Assembly: GCF_022179545.1 (NCBI RefSeq)
Contig: NZ_AP025518.1
Coordinates: forward strand, 6,076,001-6,140,000
DNA: 64,000 nt
Direction: 5' to 3'
DNA from: Mycolicibacterium fortuitum subsp. fortuitum
Lineage (GTDB): Bacteria; Actinomycetota; Actinomycetes; Mycobacteriales; Mycobacteriaceae
Under the pieces are notes generated by a model. That model saw only the letters and a list, made by a program, of their open reading frames with translations. It was not told the origin of the DNA and did not search any database. Of the stretch, positions 10,669-22,600 are shown in pieces (the stretch's first letter is position 1; each line of letters opens with the position of its first letter). Position numbers and translations under genes: made by a program.

Positions 10669-11587
10669 CGATGGTTCCGATCCACGCCAGGAAGAGAATC
10701 TGCAGCACTCGGTCTTTCAGCGCGATCTCCTCGGGCTCTCCGGCGATGCCACCGTCGATGTCGACCGCATAGCGCAGGATCGCGACCGTGAACGGAACCA
10801 TCGTGATCGCGTACCACGAGGCGTCCTGGCCGTCGAGGCCCAGGGCATCGTTGGCAGTGTCACGGCCGAACGCCCACAGTCCGTAGCAGAGCACCATCGC
10901 GGTGGCCGACAGCGTCCAGACGAAGCGGAGGTAGGTACTGGTGTAGCTCTCCAGCGATTTGCGGATCTTGGCGCCGGTGCGCTCGGCCAGTTGCAGCTCG
11001 GCATACCGCTTGCCGGCCGCCATGAACAGCGAGCCGAAGGCCATCACCAGAAGGAACCACTGCGACAGCGGGATGTCGGCGGCCACACCACCGGCGATGG
11101 CGCGAATCAGGAAGCCCGAAGACACGATGCAGATGTCGAGCACCGCCTGGTGCTTGAGCCCGAAGCAGTAGGCGAGCTGGATCGCGATGTACACCGCCAT
11201 CACCACGGCCAGATTCGGCGTCAGCAGCCACGAGATGCCCACCGAGGCCAGCGCGAGAACGACCGCGAGCGTGTAGGCCATCCACTCGGGGACCACGCCG
11301 GCGGCGATGGGCCGGAACCGCTTCGTGGGATGTGCGCGGTCGGCCTCGACGTCGCGGGCGTCGTTGATCAGGTAGATCGACGACGCGGCCAGGCAGAACA
11401 CCACGAACGCGATCGCGACCTTGTAGGCGAGGTCGGCGTAGTCGTACTGGATGCCGCTGCCGACGGCGGCCAGCGGGGCGGCCAGCACGAGCAGGTTCTT
11501 GATCCATTGGCGCGGACGAACCGCCTTGATCAGCCCCGCGGCCAGATTCTTCGGCGGACCGAGCTCCGGCTGCACTTCCTCACTCAT
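10646..11587 (-). CDS. ubiA: Decaprenylphosphate phosphoribosyltransferase (DPPR synthase) UbiA
   Basis: UbiA transfers 5-phosphoribose from PRPP to decaprenyl phosphate, the first committed step to the arabinose donor DPA. This is a UbiA-superfamily membrane prenyltransferase of 313 residues. It has the Mg-binding motif NDARDVEADRAHPTKRFRP and many hydrophobic helices. It overlaps the PAP2 gene upstream by four bases (ATGA) and the aftB start downstream, which indicates translational coupling. Position and motif match Rv3806c, a known ethambutol-resistance locus. Confidence 0.95.
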   Translation of the reverse strand: MSEEVQPELGPPKNLAAGLIKAVRPRQWIKNLLVLAAPLAAVGSGIQYDYADLAYKVAIAFVVFCLAASSIYLINDARDVEADRAHPTKRFRPIAAGVVPEWMAYTLAVVLALASVGISWLLTPNLAVVMAVYIAIQLAYCFGLKHQAVLDICIVSSGFLIRAIAGGVAADIPLSQWFLLVMAFGSLFMAAGKRYAELQLAERTGAKIRKSLESYTSTYLRFVWTLSATAMVLCYGLWAFGRDTANDALGLDGQDASWYAITMVPFTVAILRYAVDIDGGIAGEPEEIALKDRVLQILFLAWIGTIGAAIYFS

Positions 11588-12117
11588 TTGGCCACGGTCT
11601 CCTTAGGCCCGACACCGGCAGTTTTTCCGACCACAGAACCCACCGTCGCCCCGACGACCACGCCGGTGAGCACATCGGTGGGATAGTGCACGCCCAGCAC
11701 CAGACGCGACAGCGCCATGGGCACCACCAGCACGGCGCGCACCGGCAGGCCGGTGACCCGGGCCAGCAGCACCGCTGCCGCGGTGGTGGAGGTGGCATGT
11801 GCCGAGGGGAAACTCAGCCGGCTCGGCGTCCCGACGTTCACGGCGATGTCAGGATGGTGCGGGCGTTCCCGGCGTACCACCCGCTTGATCAGGACCGCGG
11901 CGGCGTGGGCGGCGAAGGCACCGAAGCCCACCGCCAGCCATGACCTGCGCTTGGCCGGCTGGGCCAGCGCGCCGACGGCCGCGACCCCGAGCCAGCCCAG
12001 GCTGTGCTCACCGAAATGGGACAGCGCACGCGCACCGCCCAGTACACCCGGCCGGGTGGCCAGGGCAGACTGCACGGCTACCAACACGGCGTCTTCGCCG
12101 CGCGGGGCATCGGTCAT
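11584..12117 (-). CDS. PAP2-type membrane phosphatase (Rv3807c-like)
   Basis: A small membrane phosphatase of 177 residues with the three PAP2 signatures: KRVVRRERP, PSAHATSTT and SRLVLGVHYPTDV. Its place directly before ubiA fits the proposed role of dephosphorylating decaprenyl-phosphoryl-5-phosphoribose in DPA synthesis. That role is an inference from context and from proposals for Rv3807c. Start and stop overlap or abut ubiA and glfT2, so it is part of the same operon. Confidence 0.9.
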   Translation of the reverse strand: MTDAPRGEDAVLVAVQSALATRPGVLGGARALSHFGEHSLGWLGVAAVGALAQPAKRRSWLAVGFGAFAAHAAAVLIKRVVRRERPHHPDIAVNVGTPSRLSFPSAHATSTTAAAVLLARVTGLPVRAVLVVPMALSRLVLGVHYPTDVLTGVVVGATVGSVVGKTAGVGPKETVAK

Positions 12118-12118
12118 G

Positions 12119-15541
<3,423 letters not shown>

Positions 15542-16489
15542 GTGCCGAACCGCCGTCGACGCAAGCTCTCGACAGCCATGAGCGCAGTCGCCGCAGTGGC
15601 AGTCGCAAGTCCAGTCGCCCTAGTTGCCATGTCGCAGCTGTCCCCCGCGCCCCAGGAACGTGAGTTCACCCAGGCCGCGCTGGTCACAGACCTGCCGGGT
15701 GAACTGATGTCCGCACTCTCGCAGGGTCTGTCGCAGTTCGGCATCAACCTGCCGCCGATGCCGAACAGCCTGCTCACCGGTTCGTCGCCGACGCCGACGC
15801 TCGGCTCGCCGACCCTGACTTCTCCGGGACTGGCGTCCCCGGGGCTGACCTCACCCGGTCTCACCGCACCCGGCCTGACCGACCCCGGGCTCACCTCGCC
15901 CGGACTCACGTCACCGGGTCTGACCTCGCCGGGGTTGACCTCGCCGGGCCTCACCTCGCCCGACGCCTCGCTGACCAGCCCCAACGGTCTGTCACCGAGC
16001 TTGACCTCGCCGACGGCCGGCCTGCCGGCCGCACCGGGCGGGCTGACCAACCCGGCCCTCACCCCGCCGACCACGGGGTCGCTGACCAATCCGGCGCTGA
16101 CGCCTGCCGGTGCGGCACCCGGCGGGCTGACCACCACGCCTACCTCTCTGGGCGGGACGGGCCTGACCACGTCGCCGGTGGGCCTCGACCCGGCGCTGAG
16201 CGGTGGACTGCCGGCTCCCGGTGAAGTGCCGATCTCGGCGCCGATCGGCCTGGATCCCAGCGCCGGCACCTACCCGCTGCTGGGCGCCGACCCGTCGCTG
16301 GCCGCGATGCCCGCCACCAGCAGCGGAGGGGGCGGCCTGTTCGGCGACCTCACCAGCGCGGCCAATCAGCTCGGCGCCGGCCAGGCCATCGACCTGCTCA
16401 AGGGCATGGTGATGCCGGCAATCACCTCGGCGATGAAGCCGCCGGTGCCCGCGGCGCCGGCTCCGGTTCCCCCGCCGCCGGCCCCGTAA
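15542..16489 (+). CDS. erp: Exported repetitive protein Erp (PirG)
   Basis: Erp is a secreted, cell-surface virulence-associated protein of unknown molecular function. The 315-residue protein begins VPNRRRRKLSTAMSA, nearly identical to the M. tuberculosis start. GAGGAGA lies just upstream, which fixes the GTG start. A signal peptide covers about the first 30 residues. The block DLPGELMSALSQGLSQFGIN is conserved, and nine PGLTS-type pentapeptides follow. A second conserved domain contains YPLLGADPSL and GAGQAIDLLKG. The C-terminus is Pro/Ala-rich. It is divergent from glf. Confidence 0.96.
   Translation: MPNRRRRKLSTAMSAVAAVAVASPVALVAMSQLSPAPQEREFTQAALVTDLPGELMSALSQGLSQFGINLPPMPNSLLTGSSPTPTLGSPTLTSPGLASPGLTSPGLTAPGLTDPGLTSPGLTSPGLTSPGLTSPGLTSPDASLTSPNGLSPSLTSPTAGLPAAPGGLTNPALTPPTTGSLTNPALTPAGAAPGGLTTTPTSLGGTGLTTSPVGLDPALSGGLPAPGEVPISAPIGLDPSAGTYPLLGADPSLAAMPATSSGGGGLFGDLTSAANQLGAGQAIDLLKGMVMPAITSAMKPPVPAAPAPVPPPPAP
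15824..15958 (+). repeat. Nine 15-bp units encoding PGLTS pentapeptides of Erp
   Basis: Nine consecutive 15-base units encode PGLAS, PGLTS, PGLTA, PGLTD and five PGLTS (Erp residues about 95-139). Repeat number and sequence differ between mycobacterial species (known for Erp). Third-base variation between units shows the array is not recently amplified. Confidence 0.92.
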
Positions 16490-16510
16490 GTACACAAGCC
16501 CGGTTAGAAG

Positions 16511-16549
16511 AACGGCACCGCAGAAGCCAACGGGCTCTGCGGTGCCGTT
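16511..16549 (+). terminator. erp terminator
   Basis: AACGGCACCGCAGA and TCTGCGGTGCCGTT form a perfect 14-pair stem around an 11-base loop, 21 bases after the erp stop. It is followed by GTGTGTG rather than a T-run. This is a convincing factor-independent terminator of the mycobacterial kind. Confidence 0.85.
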
Positions 16550-16619
16550 GTGTGTGAAAGACGACGCGCGGGCCGTGTCGAATCATTCGTAACACCAGAC
16601 TCATACGTAACATCAGTCC

Positions 16620-18230
16620 GTGCAGTCCCGCCGCTCCGCGCCGTCGATTCTCTTCACCGCACTTGCGGCGACGGTCGTGATCGTGCCCTGGGCGATCTCC
16701 GGATCAGATTCCAGCGAACAGCATCATGCTGAAAGCGCAGCACCGCTGCTGACACAGCAACCACTGGACAACCTCGCGGTCGGCGAGAGCATCCGTGAGA
16801 TCCATCAGGACACCCCGTTCTCGATGGTCGCGCTCACCTCACCGGACCTGCGCGGCACCTCGGCGCGTGTCCGCGCCCGCAAGGACGACGGCAGCTGGGG
16901 GCCCTGGTATCAGGCCGAGAACCTCGACGGCGTCGGTGCCGACACCCCCGGCCCACGCGGCACCGAGCCGGTGTTCGTCGGCCGCACCACCGCCGTGCAG
17001 ATCGCCGTCACCCGCGCTCCGCGGGCAGCCACACCACCCCCGCCCGGAAAGCCGGCGAAGTCCGGACCGGCGCTCGGTTACGTGCCGGCCAACGTCGAAG
17101 CACCCATCGGCCAGAACGTCACCGCCGTACTGATCAGCCCGCCCCAATCCCCTGTCGACGTCGGCCCCCTGCCGACCGCCGCCATCAACCCCGGCCAGCC
17201 GCCGACCATCATCAGCCGTGCCCAGTGGGGCGCCGATGAATCGATGCGATGCGGAAACACGGTGTACGACAAGGGAATCCGAGCCGGAATCGTGCACCAC
17301 ACGGCGGGCAGCAACGACTACGCGCCCGAAGATTCAGCCGGCATCATCCGGTCGATCTACGAGTACCACACCCGCGAGCTTGGCTGGTGCGACATCGCCT
17401 ACAACGCGATGGTCGACAAGTACGGCCAGGTCTTCGAGGGCCGGGCCGGCGGCATGGACAAGCCGGTCGAAGGCTCCCACACCGGTGGCTTCAACATCGA
17501 CACCTGGGGTGTGGCGATGCTGGGTGACTTCGACGTCGTGCCGCCCACCGAAATCCAGGTGCGCAACACCGGCCGACTGCTGGGCTGGCGACTCGGTCTG
17601 GACCGCGTCGACCCGCACGGCACCGTCGTGCTCACCTCCGCGGGCGGATCGTTCACCCACTTCCCCCGCGGAGCCACCCCGACCCTGCCCACGATCTTCA
17701 CCCACCGCGACGTCGGCATCACCGATTGCCCCGGCGACGCCGCCTACGCCCAAATGGACCGGATCCGCGACATCGCGGCCCGGTTCAACCAACCGCCCGG
17801 CCCCGCCGACCTCGCCGACCAGATGCGCGGCGGCGCCATCTACAACCGCTGGCAGGCGGCGGGCGGGCCGAACGGAATGCTGGGCAACCCGACCTCGCCC
17901 GAGACCGCCGGTGAAGGAAACGCGCGCTACGCCACCTTCGAGCACGGCGCCGTGTACTGGTCGCCGGACAGCGGCGCCGAGCCCGTCACCGGTGCCATCT
18001 ATGAGGCGTGGGGAACGCTCGGCTTCGAGCGCGGAGTACTCGGCCTGCCGACCAGTGCCGAAATCCCCGAACCCCAGTGGATCGTGCAGAACTTCCAGCA
18101 CGGCACGCTCAACTTCGACCGCGAGAAGGGCACCGTCACCCGCGTCGTCGACGGTGTCCCCGTCGAGCTGGAACCGCCCTCACCCGATCAACAGCCGGTG
18201 CAGCTGGAGCGCTTCACCCCGATCACCTGA
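16620..18230 (+). CDS. Exported PGRP/amidase-2 domain protein with LGFP repeats
   Basis: Matches Rv3811, a predicted peptidoglycan amidase-like protein. A signal or anchor segment occupies the first 25 residues. The peptidoglycan-recognition domain carries IVHHTAGSNDY, GWCDIAYN, GRAGGMDKPVEG and FTHRDVGITDCPGD, i.e. the His, Tyr, His and Cys zinc/catalytic positions of amidase-2 domains. The C-terminus has LGFP-type repeats (YNRWQAAGGPNGMLGNPTS and YEAWGTLGFERGVLGLPTS), which in corynebacteria are thought to bind the arabinogalactan-mycolate layer. The start is a GTG. The gene follows the erp terminator, so it has its own promoter. Substrate is not proven. Confidence 0.88.
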   Translation: MQSRRSAPSILFTALAATVVIVPWAISGSDSSEQHHAESAAPLLTQQPLDNLAVGESIREIHQDTPFSMVALTSPDLRGTSARVRARKDDGSWGPWYQAENLDGVGADTPGPRGTEPVFVGRTTAVQIAVTRAPRAATPPPPGKPAKSGPALGYVPANVEAPIGQNVTAVLISPPQSPVDVGPLPTAAINPGQPPTIISRAQWGADESMRCGNTVYDKGIRAGIVHHTAGSNDYAPEDSAGIIRSIYEYHTRELGWCDIAYNAMVDKYGQVFEGRAGGMDKPVEGSHTGGFNIDTWGVAMLGDFDVVPPTEIQVRNTGRLLGWRLGLDRVDPHGTVVLTSAGGSFTHFPRGATPTLPTIFTHRDVGITDCPGDAAYAQMDRIRDIAARFNQPPGPADLADQMRGGAIYNRWQAAGGPNGMLGNPTSPETAGEGNARYATFEHGAVYWSPDSGAEPVTGAIYEAWGTLGFERGVLGLPTSAEIPEPQWIVQNFQHGTLNFDREKGTVTRVVDGVPVELEPPSPDQQPVQLERFTPIT

Positions 18231-18233
18231 CGG

Positions 18234-19061
18234 TCAGGACCACCAGCGTTCGAGAACCCGGGCCACCCCGTCCTCGGAGTTGGTCACGGTGACCTCGTCC
18301 GCGGCGTCCACCGCATCGGGGTGCGCATTGCCCATCGCCACCCCACGCTGCGCCCAGCGCAGCATCGGTATGTCGTTGGGCATGTCGCCGAAGGTGACGA
18401 TGTCGGCCGAGGTGAGCCCCAGCGGAGCCGCCAGCTCCTCCACACCGGTGGCCTTGCTGATGCCCAGCGGCACCACCTCGATCAGGCCGTTGTTGGTCGA
18501 GTAGGTGATATCGCCCTGCAGACCAACGTGTTTGAGTAGTTCGGCGGCCATGTCCGCGCTGCGTGCACCGGCCTTTCGGATCAGCAGCTTGACCGCGGGG
18601 GCGCTGAGCAGATCTTCGACCGACACCTCGGTGTTGTCCGGATTGAGCCAGGCGTGCTCGTATCCCGGCGAGCTGACGAACTGCGGGGTGGCCGCGTCGT
18701 GCGCGGACGAGCCCACCCGCTCCACGGCCAGCCCCGCGCCCGGGATCACGCGCGTGGCGATCTCGGCGAGCTCACCGAGCACGTCGGCCGACAGGGTGTG
18801 GGCAGAGATGATCCGGTCGGTCGCCGGGTCGTAGATCACGGCGCCGTTGGCGCACACGGCCATCGGCGCCAGGCCGAGTCCGTCGACCACCGGCGCGATC
18901 CAGCGCGGCGGCCGCCCGGTGGCCAGGACGAACGTCGCACCGGCCTCGACCGCGGCCTGGACCGCCGCGCGGGTGCGCGGCGTGACCTTCTCGTCCTCGT
19001 CGAGCAACGTTCCGTCCACGTCGGTGGCGATCAGCCCCGGCGTCCGCTGGGCATCTGTCAC
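18234..19061 (-). CDS. Cof-type HAD family phosphatase
   Basis: Matches Rv3813c. A haloacid dehalogenase-type hydrolase of 275 residues with motif I DVDGTLLDED near the N-terminus, motif II VLATGRPP, and motif IV GDMPNDIPML. The large cap between motifs II and III marks the Cof subfamily, which dephosphorylates small sugar or nucleotide phosphates. The real substrate is unknown. It converges on the amidase gene with only three bases between stops. Its start overlaps the end of the acyltransferase gene by four bases, so the three minus-strand genes up to 20618 form an operon. Confidence 0.88.
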   Translation of the reverse strand: MTDAQRTPGLIATDVDGTLLDEDEKVTPRTRAAVQAAVEAGATFVLATGRPPRWIAPVVDGLGLAPMAVCANGAVIYDPATDRIISAHTLSADVLGELAEIATRVIPGAGLAVERVGSSAHDAATPQFVSSPGYEHAWLNPDNTEVSVEDLLSAPAVKLLIRKAGARSADMAAELLKHVGLQGDITYSTNNGLIEVVPLGISKATGVEELAAPLGLTSADIVTFGDMPNDIPMLRWAQRGVAMGNAHPDAVDAADEVTVTNSEDGVARVLERWWS

Positions 19062-19819
19062 TTTTTCCCCGTCGCTTCGTGCTCGGCGCGCTTGCGGGCG
19101 CGTTCGGCCAGTTCCGCCTCATCGAGAAGCTTGGCCTGCGCGGGTGTCGGCGCACTCCCACCCAGTCGGTTCGGCACCCAGTACGAGCCGGCAGGCGCGG
19201 GGTAATCCCGCTGTGCCTGATCGAGAAGCGACGACATCCGGGCCCGCAGGACGTCGTCGATCCGCGCCACCGACCCCTCGGCCACGATCGGCTCACCGAC
19301 CGCGACGGTGACCGGAATTTTCTTGCGTCCCAAAGACTTCGGGTGATCCTTGGTCCAGATCCGCTGGGCGCCCCAGACGATCAGCGGAATGATCGGGACA
19401 CCGGCCTCCAGCGCCATCCGCGCCGCTCCGGTCTTGAAATCCTTGAGCTCGAAGCTGCGGCTGATGGTCGCCTCCGGATACACGCCGACCAGCTCACCTC
19501 GGCGCAGCACATCCACCGCAGCCGCATAGGCGCCGGCCCCGGCACGGCGGTCCACCGGGATCGTCCCGGTGTGTTTGATCAGGTAGCCGACAGGCTTCAC
19601 CTGCTCCATCTCGGCCTTGATCATGAACCGCATCCGACGCCCGCGCGCCGTGGCGGCCAGGGCAGCGGGCAGGAAATCGACATAACTGGTGTGGTTGATG
19701 GCGATGACGGCACCGCCCGCCGCAGGAAGATTCTCCAGCCCGCGGAAGGTGATCCGGGTTCCGGTGGCTCGCACCACGAGCCCGGCAGCGATCTCCAAAC
19801 TTCGGAAAACCGGTTCCAT
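19058..19819 (-). CDS. 1-acylglycerol-3-phosphate acyltransferase family protein (copy 1)
   Basis: A PlsC-family acyltransferase of 253 residues, equivalent to one of Rv3814c-Rv3816c. It has INHTSYVDFLP (the catalytic NHX4D motif) and GVYPEATISRSFELKDFKTG, the second phosphate-binding motif. The family moves an acyl chain from acyl-CoA to lysophosphatidate or a similar acceptor at the inner membrane. The start is ATG at 19819; a longer upstream reading only runs antisense-like through the neighbour. The C-terminal tail is charged and helical. It overlaps the HAD gene by four bases. Confidence 0.88.
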   Translation of the reverse strand: MEPVFRSLEIAAGLVVRATGTRITFRGLENLPAAGGAVIAINHTSYVDFLPAALAATARGRRMRFMIKAEMEQVKPVGYLIKHTGTIPVDRRAGAGAYAAAVDVLRRGELVGVYPEATISRSFELKDFKTGAARMALEAGVPIIPLIVWGAQRIWTKDHPKSLGRKKIPVTVAVGEPIVAEGSVARIDDVLRARMSSLLDQAQRDYPAPAGSYWVPNRLGGSAPTPAQAKLLDEAELAERARKRAEHEATGKK

Positions 19820-19826
19820 ACGCGCC

Positions 19827-20618
19827 TTACCCCGGAGCCCCAGTGGGTTCAGAAGGCCCGGTTGGTCCGGCCTGCGCCCTCTTGGCCGCCTTCGCGGCCG
19901 CCTCCTCGGCATCCATCCGATTGGCCTCGGCCAGTGTCGGCGCCGAGCCGCCCAGCCGGTGCGGCACCCAGAACTCACCGGGCGGGTACGGGCCGTAGGC
20001 ATCCTGCACCTCGGCGAGCAGATGTTGCATCCGCGAGTGCAGCAGTGCGGTGAGCTCGGCCGCGGGCAAGGTGGGCTGGATCGGCTCGCCCACCGCGATC
20101 GAGATCGGAACCTTCGGCCGGTAGAGGTTCTTCGGGTACCCCTTGGTCCAGATCCGCTGCGCCCCCCACACGATGTGCGGCACGATAGGCACACCCGCCT
20201 CGATCGCCATGCGCGCCGCACCGGACTTGAAATCCTTGATCTCGAAGCTGCGGCTGATGGTCGCCTCCGGGTACACCCCGACCAGTTCACCGGCCTTGAG
20301 GTAGTCGACCGCCGCCTCGAATGAGGCCGCCCCGCTGTCACGGTCCACCTCGATGTGACGCAGGCTGCGCATGATCGGCCCGGTGATCTTGTTGTCGAAG
20401 ACTTCCTTCTTTGCCATGAAGCGCACCTTGCGGCCACGCTTCTGCAGGTAGGCAGGCAAGCCGGCGAACGTGAAGTCGAAGTAGCTGGTGTGGTTGATGG
20501 CCACCACCGCACCGCCGGTGACCGGGAGGTTCTCCACTCCGGTCACCGTGAACTTCAGCCCCTGAAGACGCCAGGCAGCCCGAGCAAGTTGTATGACAGT
20601 CCCGTACACCGGTTCCAC
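19827..20618 (-). CDS. 1-acylglycerol-3-phosphate acyltransferase family protein (copy 2)
   Basis: A paralogue of the preceding gene in tandem, 263 residues, with INHTSYFDFTFA and GVYPEATISRSFEIKDFKSG. Both copies begin MEPV and share the C-terminal phrase RLGGSAPTLAEA, showing local duplication. M. tuberculosis is recalled to have three such genes here; this window has two. It is the first gene of the operon ending in the HAD phosphatase. Acceptor and chain specificity cannot be read from the sequence. Confidence 0.88.
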   Translation of the reverse strand: MEPVYGTVIQLARAAWRLQGLKFTVTGVENLPVTGGAVVAINHTSYFDFTFAGLPAYLQKRGRKVRFMAKKEVFDNKITGPIMRSLRHIEVDRDSGAASFEAAVDYLKAGELVGVYPEATISRSFEIKDFKSGAARMAIEAGVPIVPHIVWGAQRIWTKGYPKNLYRPKVPISIAVGEPIQPTLPAAELTALLHSRMQHLLAEVQDAYGPYPPGEFWVPHRLGGSAPTLAEANRMDAEEAAAKAAKRAQAGPTGPSEPTGAPG

Positions 20619-20708
20619 GTAGCCAGCCTAATCCCAGCCCATATCGGCGTGTTACCCAACTCGGGCTAGGCTGGGCGAGCATCGAAGTACTCCATCGAAA
20701 GGCTGTTT

Positions 20709-22265
20709 GTGCAGGTCACCAGCGTCGGGCATGCCGGCTTCCTGATCGAGACCAAGGCTGGCAGCATTCTGTGCGACCCCTGGGTCAACCCCGCCTACTT
20801 CGCTTCCTGGTTCCCCTTCCCCGACAACACCGGCCTGGACTGGGACGCTCTCGGCGACGTCGACTATCTCTACGTCTCCCACCTGCACAAGGACCACTTC
20901 GATCCGGAGAACCTGCGCCGCCACGTCAACAAGGACGCGGTGGTGCTGCTGCCCGACTTCCCGGTGCCCGATCTGCAGCGCGAACTCGAGAAGCTGGGCT
21001 TTCACCGGTTCTTCGAAACCACCGATTCGGTCAAGCACACCGTGCGCGGGCCCAAGGGCGATCTCGATGTGATGATCATCGCGCTGCGCGCGCCGGCCGA
21101 CGGCCCGATCGGCGATTCCGGCCTGGTCGTCGACGACGGCGAGACGGTCGTGTTCAACATGAACGACGCGCGCCCGGTCGATCTGGACATGCTGCACACC
21201 GACTTCGGCCAGATCGACGTCCACATGCTGCAGTACTCCGGGGCCATCTGGTACCCGATGGTCTACGACATGCCCGCCCGCGCCAAAGAGGCCTTCGGCA
21301 TCCAGAAGCGTCAGCGCCAGATGGACCGCTGCCGCCAGTACATCGCACAGGTGGGTGCCACGTGGGTCATCCCGTCGGCAGGCCCGCCCTGCTTCTTGGA
21401 CCCCGAACTTCGCGACCTGAACGACGACCACGACGACCCGGCCAACATCTTCCCCGACCAGGTCGTGTTCCTCGATCAGCTGCGCCGTCACGGCCACGAC
21501 GGCGGACTGCTGATGATCCCCGGCAGCACTGCCGATTTCACCGGCTCACAGCTGCAGTCGCTGACCCACCCGGTCGAGGACCCGGAGTCCATCTTCACCA
21601 CCGGCAAAGCCGCCTACATCGAGGACTTCGCGCAACGCATGGCCCCGGTGCTGGCCGCCGAAAAAGCCTCTTGGGCGCCGGCAGCCGGTGAATCCCTGCT
21701 GCCCGGGCTGCGAGCGCTGTTCGAACCGATCATGAGCCAGACCGACCAGATCTGCGACGGCATCGGCTACCCGGTGGAGCTGCGGCTGTCCGGGCCCGGC
21801 CACACCGAGACCGTGGTCCTGGACTTCCCGAAACGTCTTGTCCGTGCACCCATCGCCGACGAGAAGTTCCGCTACGGCTTCGCCATCCCGCCCGAACTGG
21901 TGCGCACCGTGCTGCGCGACAACGAACCCGACTGGGTCAACACCATCTTCCTGTCCACCCGCTTCAAGGCCTGGCGCGTCGGCGGCTACAACGAATACCT
22001 CTACACGTTCTTCAAATGCCTCACCGACGAGCGCATCGCCTACGCCGACGGCTGGTTCGCCGAAGCACACGACGACTCCTCTTCCATCACCCTCGATGGT
22101 TGGGAGATCCAGCGCCGGTGCCCGCACCTGAAGGCCGACCTGTCGAAATTCGGTGTGGTGGAGGGCAACACCCTCACCTGCAACCTGCACGGCTGGCAGT
22201 GGAACCTGGACAACGGCAAGTGCCTGACCACCAAGGGCCACGAACTGCGGTGCTCCAAGCAATGA
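20709..22265 (+). CDS. Metallo-beta-lactamase fold / Rieske iron-sulfur fusion protein (Rv3818-like)
   Basis: A 518-residue two-domain protein matching Rv3818. The N-terminal metallo-hydrolase has the metal motif HLHKDH (residues 58-63). The C-terminal Rieske [2Fe-2S] domain has both ligand pairs: CPH (Cys471, His473) and CNLH (Cys491, His494), giving C-x-H-x17-C-x2-H. The pairing of these domains recalls CMP-Neu5Ac hydroxylase, but in reversed order. The reaction is unknown; an oxidative or redox-linked hydrolytic step on a lipid or sugar is a guess. The start is GTG at 20709. It is followed by a four-base overlap with the next gene. Confidence 0.88.
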   Translation: MQVTSVGHAGFLIETKAGSILCDPWVNPAYFASWFPFPDNTGLDWDALGDVDYLYVSHLHKDHFDPENLRRHVNKDAVVLLPDFPVPDLQRELEKLGFHRFFETTDSVKHTVRGPKGDLDVMIIALRAPADGPIGDSGLVVDDGETVVFNMNDARPVDLDMLHTDFGQIDVHMLQYSGAIWYPMVYDMPARAKEAFGIQKRQRQMDRCRQYIAQVGATWVIPSAGPPCFLDPELRDLNDDHDDPANIFPDQVVFLDQLRRHGHDGGLLMIPGSTADFTGSQLQSLTHPVEDPESIFTTGKAAYIEDFAQRMAPVLAAEKASWAPAAGESLLPGLRALFEPIMSQTDQICDGIGYPVELRLSGPGHTETVVLDFPKRLVRAPIADEKFRYGFAIPPELVRTVLRDNEPDWVNTIFLSTRFKAWRVGGYNEYLYTFFKCLTDERIAYADGWFAEAHDDSSSITLDGWEIQRRCPHLKADLSKFGVVEGNTLTCNLHGWQWNLDNGKCLTTKGHELRCSKQ

Positions 22266-22597
22266 GCGCCCCGCGCCAGTACTACGACGACGGCCTGGTC
22301 CAGCTGGATCGTGAGGCGATCACGTTGCGGCGCTACCACTTCCCGTCGGGAACATCGAAGGTGATACCGCTGCGGTCGGTCACCGGCTACCGCGCCGAAT
22401 CACTCGGTCTGTTCCTCAACAGGTTCCGCATCTGGGGCAGTTCAGACCTGCGCCGCTGGCTGCCGCTCGATGTCTGGCGCCCCATCAAATCGACCCTGAT
22501 CACCCTGAAGGTCAACGGGACTCGCCCCGATCCGGCATTCACGCCGCAGCGGCCCGCCGAGTTCATCAGACTGCTCGACGAACTGCTGGAACGCTAG
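22262..22597 (+). CDS. Small PH-like protein coupled to the MBL-Rieske gene
   Basis: A 111-residue protein starting at an ATG that overlaps the preceding stop (ATGA), so the two are translationally coupled. The sequence has alternating strands (AITLRRYHFPSGTSKVIPL, STLITLKV) and a C-terminal helix ending LLDELLER, suggestive of a bacterial PH-like fold. There is no signal peptide or membrane segment. Function is unknown; the coupling suggests it works with the Rieske fusion protein. Confidence 0.75.
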   Translation: MSAPRQYYDDGLVQLDREAITLRRYHFPSGTSKVIPLRSVTGYRAESLGLFLNRFRIWGSSDLRRWLPLDVWRPIKSTLITLKVNGTRPDPAFTPQRPAEFIRLLDELLER

Positions 22598-22600
22598 CCG

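Noticed and set aside
19820..20512. N-terminal extension of the first acyltransferase through its neighbour
   Set aside because: The extra sequence is Arg/Ser-rich out-of-frame reading of the second acyltransferase; both paralogues start at MEPV.
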